Under the pieces are notes generated by a model. The model ran no database searches. It saw only the letters and a list, made by a program, of their open reading frames with translations, and was not told the origin of the DNA. This document shows positions 33,563 through 42,754 of a DNA stretch of 64,000 nucleotides, piece after piece. Made by a program: the position numbers and the translations under genes. Source of the stretch: Cellulomonas fimi (GTDB taxonomy: Bacteria; Actinomycetota; Actinomycetes; Actinomycetales; Cellulomonadaceae); NCBI RefSeq assembly GCF_028527925.1, contig NZ_JAPESW010000003.1, positions 124,001-188,000 on the forward strand. Reading direction: 5' to 3'. Every line of letters begins with the position of its first letter. Positions within the stretch are counted from its first letter, which is position 1.

Positions 33563-35029
33563 ATGACGAGGCGGACACGGCTCGGTGCGACGGTCGCGGC
33601 GGTCGCCGCCCTGGCCGCGCTCGTCCCGGCGCCGGCGTGGGCCGGCGACGTGCAGCGCGAGGAGTTCTCCCGCCCGCCCACCGACCCGTGGCAGGTGATC
33701 GGCTTCGGCGGGGACCCGGTCGCGAGCACGCGCGGCGGCGCGATCACGATCGGCCGCGAGACGCTCGTCATGCTGCTCGAGACCGCGGGCACGTCCGAGT
33801 GGACCGGAGCCTCCGGCCGGCTGACCGGCTGGGACGTCGACGTCCGCATGCGGCTCGGCCGTGACGCGACGGGCACGTGCCTCGACGAGGAGACGGGCAC
33901 ACCGCCGCCGACGCTGCTGTGGGTCGGCGACACCATGGACCTGCTCCAGGTCGGCTTCGCACCCGGCGAGCTGTGCGTGCTGTACCCGTACGAGGACCGG
34001 CAGGTCATCCCGCTCGACACGCACCGCTGGCACCGGTACCACCTCGAGGCGCGCGGCCAGCAGGTCTGGCTGACGGTCGACGGCCGCACGGTCCTCGACC
34101 GCACGTTCGCGGGTCGCGGTGCGGGGACGGTCGGCCTCGGCTTCGAGACGTACACGGGCTCGTCGACGTGGGACTACGTCCGGTACGACACCGCGCCGGG
34201 ACACCCGTGCACGATCCGCGGCACCGCCGGACCGGACGTCCTGACGGGCACGCCGGGCGCGGACGTCATCTGCGCCGGCGCGGGCGACGACCGCGTCTCC
34301 GGGCTCGGCGGTGACGACGTGCTGATCGGTGGCGACGGCGACGACACGCTGCTCGGGGCCGACGGCCACGACTCGCTGCAGGGCGGGTGGGGCGCCGACG
34401 TGCTCGACGCGGGCGCGGACAACGGCCGGTCCGAGGGGGGCCAGGGCGACGACCGGTTCGTCATGGGCGCGGCCCCCGACGGCGCGCACCAGGTCGTCGG
34501 AGGTCCGGGCCACGACGTCGCGGACTACGGCGCGCGGACCGCGCCGGTCACCGTGACGCTCGACGGCCTCGGCGGCGACGGGTCGGCCGGCGAGGGCGAC
34601 GCGATCGGCGCGCCGCCGCCGTGGAGCACGTCGCCCGACGTCGAGGAGGTGCGCGGTGGGCAGGGCGACGACGTCCTGACGGGTTCGCCGTGGCGGGACA
34701 CGCTCGTGGGCGGCCTCGGCGCCGACCTGCTGCGCGGGCTCGGCGACTCCGACACGCTGCGCGGCGCCGACGGGGTCGCGGGGAACGACCGTCTCGACGG
34801 GGGTGACGGCGCCGACACCTGCACCGCGGACCCGCTCGACGCGCTGACGTCGTGCAACGACCCGTACCCGCCCTACCCGACACCGATGCCCACGCCGTCC
34901 GGCACGCCGACCCCGGCACCGACCGCGACGCCGTCCGGCGGCACGACCGCGCCGGCCGGCGCCGCGTCACGCGTCGCACCCTCGCGCGCCTTGCCGACCG
35001 TCGCGCCGCTGTCACCCGACCGTGGCTGA
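33563..35029 (+). CDS. secreted protein with RTX-like calcium-binding repeats
   Basis: 488 residues. A signal peptide (1-27, PAWAG) is followed by a beta-sandwich domain at about 30-210 ([20 protein letters not shown]), like laminin-G or concanavalin-type folds. From about 225 to 430 there are hemolysin-type nonapeptide repeats with GGxGxDxLx spacing ([38 protein letters not shown]), which form a calcium-binding beta-roll. The end is a Pro/Thr-rich tail. There is no catalytic motif. It may be an extracellular adhesin or scaffold that folds on meeting calcium outside the cell. Confidence 0.85.
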   Translation: MTRRTRLGATVAAVAALAALVPAPAWAGDVQREEFSRPPTDPWQVIGFGGDPVASTRGGAITIGRETLVMLLETAGTSEWTGASGRLTGWDVDVRMRLGRDATGTCLDEETGTPPPTLLWVGDTMDLLQVGFAPGELCVLYPYEDRQVIPLDTHRWHRYHLEARGQQVWLTVDGRTVLDRTFAGRGAGTVGLGFETYTGSSTWDYVRYDTAPGHPCTIRGTAGPDVLTGTPGADVICAGAGDDRVSGLGGDDVLIGGDGDDTLLGADGHDSLQGGWGADVLDAGADNGRSEGGQGDDRFVMGAAPDGAHQVVGGPGHDVADYGARTAPVTVTLDGLGGDGSAGEGDAIGAPPPWSTSPDVEEVRGGQGDDVLTGSPWRDTLVGGLGADLLRGLGDSDTLRGADGVAGNDRLDGGDGADTCTADPLDALTSCNDPYPPYPTPMPTPSGTPTPAPTATPSGGTTAPAGAASRVAPSRALPTVAPLSPDRG

Positions 35030-35036
35030 AACGTTT
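35029..35036. promoter_or_regulatory. LacI-like palindrome upstream of the endoglucanase
   Basis: AAACGTTT, within TGAAACGTTTAC, begins on the last base of the preceding stop codon and lies 128 bp before the endoglucanase ATG. The form resembles half of a LacI-family operator with a central CG. It is a candidate site for sugar-responsive control. Confidence 0.4.
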
Positions 35037-35163
35037 ACCTCGGCGTCGGACGGGCCCTGGCTGTAGCGGTCAAGCGCTGACGGGCGCACCCTCCTCACGA
35101 GCGGTCGCGCACCTCGCCGGTGGACGACGCGCCGCCCAGCACCCACGACGCACGAGGAGCTCC

Positions 35164-36594
35164 ATGTCCCAGCGCACGAGAGTCGCCGCGCTGCTGTCCG
35201 CGGCCGTGCTCGCCATGTCGGGGATCAGCGCGATCACCGCCATGTCGGCACAGGCCGCCGCCGGCTGCAAGGTCGACTACCAGATCACGAACCAGTGGAA
35301 CCCCGGCTTCGGGGCGAACGTCACCGTCACCAACCTGGGCGACCCGGTGTCGTCGTGGACCGTCGGCTGGACGTTCCCGTCGGGTCAGAAGGTCACGCAG
35401 GCCTGGAACGCCGACGTCACGCAGTCCGGCAGCGCCGTCACGGCACGCAACGTCGCGTGGAACGGCGCGGTCCGCACGGGCGGCACGGCGAGCTTCGGCT
35501 TCAACGGCACCTGGAGCGGCGCGAACGCCGTCCCGACGCAGTTCACGCTCAACGGCGTGGCCTGCACCGGCTCGACCACGGGCACCCCGACGCCGACGAC
35601 GTCGCCCACCCCGAGCCCGACGCCCACGCAGACCACCACTCCCCCGCCGCCGACGGGCAGCACGCCCGTGGCGATCAACGGCCAGCTGCGCGTCTGCGGC
35701 GTCAACCTCTGCAACCAGTACGGCAAGCCGATCCAGCTGCGCGGCGTGAGCACGCACGGGCTGCAGTGGTTCGCGAAGTGCTACAACACCGCGTCGCTCG
35801 ACACGCTCGCGAACGACTGGAAGGCCGACGTCCTGCGCATCGCGATGTACGTCAACGAGGACGGCTACGTCACCGATCCGGCCGGCTTCACGTCGCGCGT
35901 CAACGGCCTCGTCGACCAGGCCGAGCAGCGCGGGATGTACGCGATCGTCGACTTCCACACGCTCACGCCGGGCGACCCGAACGTGAACCTGGAGAACGCC
36001 AAGACGTTCTTCCGCAACGTGGCGACCCGCAACGCGGCCAAGACGAACGTCATCTACGAGATCGCGAACGAGCCCAACGGCGTGTCGTGGGAGCAGATCC
36101 GCACCTACGCCAACCAGGTCATCCCGATCATCCGCGCCGCCGACCCCGACGCCGTGATCCTCGTCGGGACGCGCGGCTGGTCGTCGCTGGGCGTCTCCAA
36201 CGGCTCGACGTCGGCGGAGATCGTCGCGAACCCGCTGTCGTTCTCGAACATCATGTACACCTTCCACTTCTACGCGGCGTCCCACCTGGACAACTACCGC
36301 AACGAGGTGCGCAGCGCGGCGACGAGGCTGCCGCTGTTCGTGTCCGAGTGGGGCACCACGAGCGCGACGGGCGGCGGCACGGTCGACATCCAGTCGTCCA
36401 CCGCGTGGCTCGACCTGCTCGACTCGCTCAAGATCAGCCACGTCAACTGGACGTACTCCGACGCGAACGAGAGCAGCGCGGCCTTCCGGTCGGGCACCTG
36501 CTCGGGCTCGAGCTACGGCACGTCGCAGCTGTCGCAGTCCGGCCAGTTCGTCCGCAGCCGCATCGTCACGGCGGACAGCTTCCCGACCCGCTGA
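35164..36594 (+). CDS. secreted endoglucanase: N-terminal CBM2 plus GH5
   Basis: 476 residues. A signal peptide (1-32, AQAAA) is followed by a CBM2 at about 33-136 ([33 protein letters not shown]), a Pro-Thr linker (about 140-165), and a GH5 TIM barrel (about 172-476). Acid/base Glu303 lies in YEIANEPNG and nucleophile Glu395 in [16 protein letters not shown] and TRGWSS are further active-site strands. This is the classic layout of Cellulomonas cellulases that cut internal beta-1,4-glucan bonds. Unlike the other CBM2 enzymes in the window, the binding module is N-terminal. Confidence 0.95.
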   Translation: MSQRTRVAALLSAAVLAMSGISAITAMSAQAAAGCKVDYQITNQWNPGFGANVTVTNLGDPVSSWTVGWTFPSGQKVTQAWNADVTQSGSAVTARNVAWNGAVRTGGTASFGFNGTWSGANAVPTQFTLNGVACTGSTTGTPTPTTSPTPSPTPTQTTTPPPPTGSTPVAINGQLRVCGVNLCNQYGKPIQLRGVSTHGLQWFAKCYNTASLDTLANDWKADVLRIAMYVNEDGYVTDPAGFTSRVNGLVDQAEQRGMYAIVDFHTLTPGDPNVNLENAKTFFRNVATRNAAKTNVIYEIANEPNGVSWEQIRTYANQVIPIIRAADPDAVILVGTRGWSSLGVSNGSTSAEIVANPLSFSNIMYTFHFYAASHLDNYRNEVRSAATRLPLFVSEWGTTSATGGGTVDIQSSTAWLDLLDSLKISHVNWTYSDANESSAAFRSGTCSGSSYGTSQLSQSGQFVRSRIVTADSFPTR

Positions 36595-36612
36595 CGCCGC
36601 ACCGCCCGCACG

Positions 36613-36648
36613 CCGCCGCCCTCGGAGGTCCGCCTCCGGGGGCGGCGG
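36613..36648 (+). terminator. hairpin after the endoglucanase
   Basis: The arms 36613-36628 and 36633-36648 (16 bp each, one mismatch) form a very stable GC hairpin with a 4-nt loop, 18 bp after the stop. Confidence 0.8.
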
Positions 36649-36722
36649 TGCGTCGTCGCCGGCCGTGCGACCTCGACCGGAACCGGTTGTCGGGATCGTG
36701 CACCCTCGCCCGTCACCCGGGC

Positions 36723-37943
36723 ATGACCCTCACCGTCTCCCGCACCGCGCACCGCGCGACGACCGCGCTGTTCCTCGTCAGCGGCCTGTCCTTCGGCGGG
36801 TTCGTCGTCCGCTCCGCCGCGCTCAAGGTCGAGCACGGGCTCGACGACCGCGCCTACGGGCTGACGAGCGTCCTGTTCGGCGCCGTCGCCATCGCCACGA
36901 TGCAGGCGCTCGGACCCCTGCTCCGCCGCGTCGGGCCGGAGGCCGTCGCCCGCGTCGCGGTCGTCACGCTGCCGCTGGCCGTGGCGCTGCTGGGCGCCGT
37001 CCCCGGCACGGCCTCCTACGTCGCCGCGATCGCCGTGGTCGCCGCGGCGAACGGAGCGCTCGACGTCTCCATGAACGCCACGGCGGTCCGGGCCGAGCAG
37101 CGGATCGGACGCCCGATCCTCAGCGGCTGCCACGCCGCGTGGAGCATCGGCATCACCGTCGCCACCCTCGCCGGGACCGCGAGCCTCGCCGCCGGAGTCC
37201 CGACCGCCGCCCACCTCGCCGTCGCCGCGTGCCTGGCGGTGCCCGTCGCGCTCGCCGCCGGGTCCCGCCTCCCCGTCGTCGCACCCACCGGCGCACCGGG
37301 GGCCGGCGGTGCACCGGCATCGGCGAGGCCGGCCGAGGCGGCGGACGCGACCCGCTCGTGGTCGCCCGCGTTCGCGCGCGTCGCGGTGGTCGGCGTCGTC
37401 CTCATGGTCGCCGAGGGCGCCGCGCTCGCGTGGGGCGCCGTCCTGCTGCACGAGCAGCGCGACGCGTCGCTCGCGGTCGCGGCCGCCGCCACCACCGCGT
37501 TCACCGCCGCACAGACCCTCGGACGCGTCGTCGGCGACCGGCTGCGCGCCGCGTGGGGCGACGCGCGGCTGTTCCGGCGCGGGGCCGTCGTCGGCGCGTG
37601 CGGGCTGGCGCTCGGGGCGCTCGCACCGGACCCCGTGGTCGCCGTCGGCGGCTTCGCGCTGCTCGGCCTCGGCGGCGCGACGCTCGTGCCGATCGCGTAC
37701 GCGGAGACCGGCCGCCTGGACCCGAGCGGCCGCTCGGCCGCACGCCTGTCGGTCTTCGTCTACGCCGGCGTGCTGGCGGGCCCGGCGGCCATCGGCCTCC
37801 TCGCCGCCGGCGCGGGCCTCACGGCGGCCGTCGCCCTCGTCGCACCGCTCCTCGCAGCCTCGGCGCTGATCCTCCCGAGGGCGGGCCACGACCGGACGCG
37901 GACCAGCACCGACCTCCCGCAGCGGGCCCGTCAGGCCGGTTGA
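36723..37943 (+). CDS. MFS transporter
   Basis: 406 residues and about 12 membrane helices. The N-terminus (ALFLVSGLSFGGFVVRSAAL) and VAAANGALDVSMNATAVRAE match the YbjJ/FucP-like MFS subgroup, whose members carry sugars or act as proton-linked exporters. SGCHAAWSIGITVATLAGTA and LGLGGATLVPIAYAETGRLD are the conserved helices in each half. AACCGGTT lies upstream at about 36678. Its place between a cellulase and a glucanase hints at sugar traffic, but there is no direct evidence. Confidence 0.87.
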   Translation: MTLTVSRTAHRATTALFLVSGLSFGGFVVRSAALKVEHGLDDRAYGLTSVLFGAVAIATMQALGPLLRRVGPEAVARVAVVTLPLAVALLGAVPGTASYVAAIAVVAAANGALDVSMNATAVRAEQRIGRPILSGCHAAWSIGITVATLAGTASLAAGVPTAAHLAVAACLAVPVALAAGSRLPVVAPTGAPGAGGAPASARPAEAADATRSWSPAFARVAVVGVVLMVAEGAALAWGAVLLHEQRDASLAVAAAATTAFTAAQTLGRVVGDRLRAAWGDARLFRRGAVVGACGLALGALAPDPVVAVGGFALLGLGGATLVPIAYAETGRLDPSGRSAARLSVFVYAGVLAGPAAIGLLAAGAGLTAAVALVAPLLAASALILPRAGHDRTRTSTDLPQRARQAG

Positions 37944-38090
37944 GCCGCAGGCGGCGCCGTCCGGTCCGCCGGGCGCCCTGTCCACGCTCACGTCGCCGCG
38001 TGGCCGTGTCCCGTCGCGGGCCGCTGACCGCCCGAACCGACGTCCGCGCCGCGCGAGTCATGGGCGGTTGTGGTGTTGCGCCCGGATCCC

Positions 38091-38119
38091 TTGACCGGAC
38101 CGCCGCGCGTTCGTATCGT
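38091..38119 (+). promoter_or_regulatory. sigma70-like promoter for the alpha-1,3-glucanase gene
   Basis: TTGACC (38091-38096) and TATCGT (38114-38119) are separated by 17 bp. This is in the 446-bp gap before the glucanase gene, which otherwise holds only the palindrome at 38155-38170; a long 5' leader of about 260 nt would result. Confidence 0.5.
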
Positions 38120-38154
38120 CTGGTCGCGACGCCGCAAATTCTCGACAACACGGA

Positions 38155-38170
38155 CGCACAAAGTTGTGCG
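38155..38170. promoter_or_regulatory. palindrome downstream of the glucanase promoter
   Basis: CGCACAA and TTGTGCG are perfect arms around AG (16 bp). It lies about 30 bp past the predicted transcript start, a position for a roadblock repressor. It is one of few AT-richer spots nearby. Confidence 0.5.
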
Positions 38171-38389
38171 GACGTGGGCAACACTCGCACGACGGCGTCG
38201 GCCGCTGCCTGCGCACCAGCGGTCGTTCCTGGTCCACCACTGAACGCCGTGCACGTGCCGGCGGGGGCACCGACGTCCCCGTGACGCGTCCGGGGAGCCC
38301 GCCTGCGGCCGACGCCGGCCGCCCGCGCCCGGCCGTGCCCACGTGCCCGGCCCGGACCCGCCTCCGAGGCGGGAGAACGAGGACGACCC

Positions 38390-41300
38390 ATGAGAAGGAA
38401 CGTCAGGCACGCGGTCGTGGCGGTCGCCGCGGCAGCGCTCGTCGCACCGCTCGGCCTCGCGCTCGTCGCGCAGGGTGCCGCCGCGGCACCCGTCAACCTC
38501 GCCGCGGGGAAGCCCGCGACGGCCAGCAGCTCGACCGACGTCTACGGCGCCGGCAACGTCACCGACGGGAACCAGGCGACGTACTGGGAGTCGACGAACA
38601 ACCAGCTTCCGCAGTGGGTGCAGGTCGACCTCGGCACGGCCGCCACGGTCACGGACCTGACCCTCAAGCTGCCGACCGCCGGGTGGGGCGCGAGGACTCA
38701 GACGATCACCGTGCAGGGCTCGACGAACGGCTCGACGTTCACGACGCTCAAGGCCCAGGCCGCGTACGCGTTCGCGCCCGCCTCCGCCAACACCGTCACG
38801 GTCGACGTCACGGACACCGCTGTGCGGTTCGTGCGGCTCAGCATCTCCGCGAACACCGGCTGGCCCGCGGGGCAGCTCTCGGAGCTCGAGGTCTACGGCA
38901 CGGCCGGCCCGACGCCCACCCCGACCACCCCGACGCCCACGACGACCCCGCCGACCGGGCAGAACCTCGCCGCGAACCGGCCGATCGTCGCGTCGTCGAC
39001 CGAGTGGACCTACGTCGCGGGCAACGCCGTCGACGGGCAGCTCGGCACGTACTGGGAGGGCGCGGGCGGTCAGTACCCGTCGACCCTCACGGTGAGCCTC
39101 GCCTCGGCGAGCCAGGTCACCGGCGTGGTCGTGAAGCTCAACCCCGACGCCGCGTGGGCCAACCGCACGCAGACGTTCGAGGTGCAGGGACGGACCGGGA
39201 CGGGCGCGTTCACGACGCTGGCACCGTCGGCCGCCCGCGCGTTCAGCCCGTCGACGGGCAACACCGTCACCGTCCCGGTCACCGGCACGGCGTCCGACGT
39301 GCGCCTGGTCTTCACGGGCAACACCGGGGCCGGCAACGGGCAGGTCGCCGAGCTGCAGGTGCTCGGCACACCCGCGCCGAACCCGGACCTCACGGTCACG
39401 GGCGTGACGTCGTCGCCCACCAACCCGACCGAGTCGACGGCCGTCACCCTGAGCGCGACGGTCCGCAACGCGGGGACCGCGGCGTCGGCCGCGACGTCGG
39501 TCGCGTTCCAGGTCGACGGGCAGACCGCCGCCACCGCCTCGGTGGGGGCGATCGCTGCGGGCGCGACGGCGACGGTCACCGCGTCGATCGGCGCACGCGC
39601 CGCCGGCTCCTACACGGTCGGCGCGACGGCCGACCCGGCGAACACGGTCGTCGAGCAGGACGAGTCCAACAACGCCTACAGCAACCCGACGAAGCTCGTC
39701 GTCGCCCCCGTCCCGACGTCCGACCTCGTGCCTGTCGTCAGCTGGAGCCCGGGCAACCCGGCGGCCGGCGCGGTCGTCACGTTCACCGGCGCGGTCGCGA
39801 ACAACGGCAACGTCGCGACGTCGTCGGGCGCGCACGCGCTCACGGTGACGATCAAGGACTCGACCACCGGCGCGGTCGTCAGGACGCTCACCGGCTCCGT
39901 CAGCGGTGCGATCGCCGCCGGCGCCACGAGCGCCACGATGAACCTCGGCACGTGGACCGCGACGAACGGCACCTACACCGTGTCGAGCGCGGTGGCCGCC
40001 GACAGCACCGAGGTGCCCGGCAAGCAGACGAACAACGTCGTCACCGGCGGGATCTACGTCGGCCGCGGCGCCCACCTGCCGTTCGACATGTACGAGGCGG
40101 AGGACGGCCGCGCGGGCGGCGGCGCGGTGCTCGTCGGCCCCAACCGGACGGTCGGCGACCTCGCCGGCGAGGCGTCGGGCCGGCGCGCGGCGACGCTGTC
40201 CGCCACGGGCGCCTATGTCGAGTGGACGCTCAAGAACCCGACGAACACCCTGGTCACGCGCTTCTCCGTCCCGGACAACGCGGCCGGGACCGGCCAGAGC
40301 GGCAGCATCGACGTCCTGGTGAACGGCACGTTCCTCAAGCGCCTCGACCTGACGTCCCGGTTCGCGTGGCTGTACGGCAACGAGACCAACCCGAACAACC
40401 AGCCGGGCTCGGGCGGTCCGCGGCACATCTACGACGAGGCGAGCACGCTGCTCGGCACGACCGTCCCGGCCGGGGCGACGATCCGGCTCCAGCGCACGGC
40501 GAGCAATCCGCAGCCCGTCACGGTCGACTTCATCAACACCGAGCTCGCGACGCCCGACGCCAACCCGAACCCGTCCCAGTACGTGCAGCCCACCGGCTTC
40601 ACGCACCAGGCGGTGCAGGACGCGCTCGACAAGGTCCGCATGGACACGACGGGCGCGCTCAAGGGCGTCTACCTGCCGGCCGGCGACTACAGCACGAGCT
40701 CCAAGTTCCAGGTGTACGGCAAGGCCGTCGACATCGTCGGCGCCGGGCCGTGGTTCACGCGGTTCTTCGCGCCGAGCGGGCAGGAGAACACCGACGTCGG
40801 CTTCCGCGCCGAGGCGTCGGCGAACGGCTCGAAGTGGCGGGGCTTCGCGTACTTCGGCAACTACACGTCGCGGATCGACGGGCCGGGCAAGGTCCTCGAC
40901 TTCACGAACGTCGCGAACATGACGGTCGACGACCTGTGGGTCGAGCACATGATCTGCATGTTCTGGGCGTCGAACATGGACTCCTCGACGATCACCAACT
41001 CGCGCATCCGGAACACGTTCGCCGACGGCATCAACATGACCAACGGGTCGGCGAACAACCGCGTCGCGAACATCGAGGCGCGCGGCACGGGCGACGACTC
41101 GTTCGCGCTGTTCGCGGCGACCGACGCGGGGGGCACGGGCCAGACCGGCAACGTCTACGAGAACCTGACGTCGCTGGTCACGTGGCGGGCCGCGGGCCTG
41201 GCCGTCTACGGCGGGTACGGCAACACGTTCCGCAACATCTACATCGCGGACACGCTCGTGTACTCCGGCATCACGATCAGCTCGCTCGACTTCGGCTACC

Positions 41301-41743
41301 CGATGGACGAGTTCGGGTCCGCCGCGCCGACGAGCTTCCAGAACATCTCGATCGTGCGCGCCGGCGGCCACTTCTGGGGCAACCAGACGTTCCCCGCGAT
41401 CTGGGTGTTCTCCGCGTCGAAGAAGTTCCAGGGGATCCGGGTGAGCGACGTCGACATCGTCGACCCGACCTACTCCGGGATCATGTTCCAGACGAACTAC
41501 GTCGGCGGTCAGCCGCAGAACCCGATCACCGACACGACGTTCACGAACGTGTCGATCACCGGGGCGCGCAAGAGCGGTGACGCGTGGGACGCGAAGTCCG
41601 GGTTCGGCATCTGGGTCAACGAGATGCCCGAGGCGGGTCAGGGTCCGGCCGTCGGGTCGGCGACGTTCACCAACCTGAGGATGAGCGGCAACGCGCAGGA
41701 CATCCGGAACACGACGTCGACGTTCACCATCAACCGCAACTGA
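38390..41743 (+). CDS. secreted GH87-type alpha-1,3-glucanase (mutanase/mycodextranase)
   Basis: 1117 residues with GAGGACG before the ATG. Signal peptide 1-34. There are two discoidin (F5/8 type C) domains at about 35-175 and 190-330 (both with NLAAGKPA/NLAANRPI starts and YWES/YWEG loops), CARDB-like beta domains at about 335-555, and a CBM6/35-like domain at about 560-725 opening MYEAEDG. A right-handed beta-helix fills about 730-1117. The catalytic core TFADGINMTNGSANN...GTGDDS places Asp879, Asp902 and Asp903 with the spacing (23, 24) of the three essential Asp of GH87 enzymes. Alpha-1,3-glucan occurs in fungal walls and dental biofilm, so fungal biomass is a likely target. Confidence 0.88.
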   Translation: MRRNVRHAVVAVAAAALVAPLGLALVAQGAAAAPVNLAAGKPATASSSTDVYGAGNVTDGNQATYWESTNNQLPQWVQVDLGTAATVTDLTLKLPTAGWGARTQTITVQGSTNGSTFTTLKAQAAYAFAPASANTVTVDVTDTAVRFVRLSISANTGWPAGQLSELEVYGTAGPTPTPTTPTPTTTPPTGQNLAANRPIVASSTEWTYVAGNAVDGQLGTYWEGAGGQYPSTLTVSLASASQVTGVVVKLNPDAAWANRTQTFEVQGRTGTGAFTTLAPSAARAFSPSTGNTVTVPVTGTASDVRLVFTGNTGAGNGQVAELQVLGTPAPNPDLTVTGVTSSPTNPTESTAVTLSATVRNAGTAASAATSVAFQVDGQTAATASVGAIAAGATATVTASIGARAAGSYTVGATADPANTVVEQDESNNAYSNPTKLVVAPVPTSDLVPVVSWSPGNPAAGAVVTFTGAVANNGNVATSSGAHALTVTIKDSTTGAVVRTLTGSVSGAIAAGATSATMNLGTWTATNGTYTVSSAVAADSTEVPGKQTNNVVTGGIYVGRGAHLPFDMYEAEDGRAGGGAVLVGPNRTVGDLAGEASGRRAATLSATGAYVEWTLKNPTNTLVTRFSVPDNAAGTGQSGSIDVLVNGTFLKRLDLTSRFAWLYGNETNPNNQPGSGGPRHIYDEASTLLGTTVPAGATIRLQRTASNPQPVTVDFINTELATPDANPNPSQYVQPTGFTHQAVQDALDKVRMDTTGALKGVYLPAGDYSTSSKFQVYGKAVDIVGAGPWFTRFFAPSGQENTDVGFRAEASANGSKWRGFAYFGNYTSRIDGPGKVLDFTNVANMTVDDLWVEHMICMFWASNMDSSTITNSRIRNTFADGINMTNGSANNRVANIEARGTGDDSFALFAATDAGGTGQTGNVYENLTSLVTWRAAGLAVYGGYGNTFRNIYIADTLVYSGITISSLDFGYPMDEFGSAAPTSFQNISIVRAGGHFWGNQTFPAIWVFSASKKFQGIRVSDVDIVDPTYSGIMFQTNYVGGQPQNPITDTTFTNVSITGARKSGDAWDAKSGFGIWVNEMPEAGQGPAVGSATFTNLRMSGNAQDIRNTTSTFTINRN

Positions 41744-41757
41744 CGCCGACGCGCTGA

Positions 41758-41789
41758 CCGCCCGGGCCGGGTCCTCCCGGCCCGGGCGG
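41758..41789 (+). terminator. strong hairpin after the glucanase
   Basis: CCGCCCGGGCCGGG (41758-41771) pairs perfectly with 41776-41789 around a TCCT loop, 14 bp past the stop. The convergent yidD gene ends 24 bp further on, so it may terminate both. Confidence 0.85.
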
Positions 41790-41812
41790 CTGCGTCCGCC
41801 CGTCCGCTCGGC

Positions 41813-42100
41813 CTAGCGGAGCGGGAAGCGGAACGGGATCGGGATGCCGCCGCAGCAGCAGACGCCGCTGACGTCGGACTGCGCGAGCATCGCGGCGGCC
41901 CGGTAGCAGGCCAGGAACTGCAGGGCGGTGGGGACGACCGACCGCACGACGCCGCGCCGCGCGACGAACCCCCGGACCGCCACCGAGCAGGAGTCGCCGC
42001 CGTGGGCGACCCGGTGCGCACAGCTCCAGCCCTTCCGGGGCGAGAGGCGGCGCTGGTACGCGGCGATGAGGCGGTCGGCGGCCGTGGCGAGAGGGCTCAT
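41813..42100 (-). CDS. yidD: YidD family membrane-insertion efficiency factor
   Basis: 95 residues. AADRLIAAYQRRLSPRKGWS followed by CAHRVAHGGDSCS matches the YidD signature (YQRxLSPxKGxxCxxxPxCS) with the spaced Cys pair. YidD helps YidC insert membrane proteins in E. coli. It normally lies in the rpmH-rnpA-yidD-yidC cluster; here it stands alone and is of the divergent actinobacterial kind with a Cys-rich end (SGVCCCGGIPIPF), so it may be a paralog with a different role. Confidence 0.8.
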   Translation of the reverse strand: MSPLATAADRLIAAYQRRLSPRKGWSCAHRVAHGGDSCSVAVRGFVARRGVVRSVVPTALQFLACYRAAAMLAQSDVSGVCCCGGIPIPFRFPLR

Positions 42101-42199
42101 CGGGTCACGCTAGGTGGCGCTCCGGGACCGCGCGCGGCGAGCGGACGGCGCGGGCCGCGCGGAGCCGCGACGGGCGGTCCGGGTCGCGGTGCGCCACGG

Positions 42200-42658
42200 T
42201 CAGGTGTCGTCGGGCAACCGTCGGTACGTCGTCGTCAGCCGGTAGTCCTTGCGCGGACCGACGGCGTGCCAGACCTCCTCGTAGGCGTCGTCGCCGACGA
42301 ACCGGCCGCGCACCGTGTACGTGTCGTCGCCGCAGCCGTGCACGCCGGACCACCGCTCGTCGCGCAGGTCGAACCCGTAGAAGGGCCGCCCGTCGCCGAA
42401 CAGCACCTCGACGGCGCCGTCGCCGGCCGCGCGCAGCAGGAGCCGCCGCGCCGCGGGTCGCTCGTCGCCGCCGAACGCCAGCACGCCGTCCTCGACGCAC
42501 GCGAGCCCGCCGTCGCCCGTCGGCGCGAACGTCGCCGTGCCGCGGAACGTCCCGTCGACCCCGGCGCGCGCGTCGGCCACCGCGCGGTCGACCGACCACG
42601 CTCCGGCGAACCTCGCGAGCACGTCCACGCTCGTGACCGTCTCACGGCACCGCCGCAT
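42200..42658 (-). CDS. DUF6314 family protein
   Basis: 152 residues from the ATG at 42658. The run FAGAWSVDRAVADARAGVDG, GTATFAPTGDGGLACVEDGV, FYGFDLRDERWSGVHGCGDD and EVWHAVGPRKDYRLTTTYRR matches DUF6314: a small beta-barrel protein with a lipocalin-like ligand pocket. No signal peptide, so cytoplasmic. It is divergent from cstA across about 95 bp that contain the cstA promoter. Function unknown. Confidence 0.82.
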   Translation of the reverse strand: MRRCRETVTSVDVLARFAGAWSVDRAVADARAGVDGTFRGTATFAPTGDGGLACVEDGVLAFGGDERPAARRLLLRAAGDGAVEVLFGDGRPFYGFDLRDERWSGVHGCGDDTYTVRGRFVGDDAYEEVWHAVGPRKDYRLTTTYRRLPDDT

Positions 42659-42687
42659 GCGGGAAGTCCGGGACGAGCTCCGCCCGG

Positions 42688-42715
42688 TTGCGACCGACCG
42701 GGCCGCGCGTAGCGT
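42688..42715 (+). promoter_or_regulatory. promoter for the cstA operon
   Basis: TTGCGA (42688-42693) and TAGCGT (42710-42715) are 16 bp apart, 40 bp before the cstA ATG, which also has GAGGGGG as ribosome-binding site. Confidence 0.55.
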
Positions 42716-42754
42716 GCGTGCTGGTCGACGACGACGACGCCTGAGGGGGCCAGC

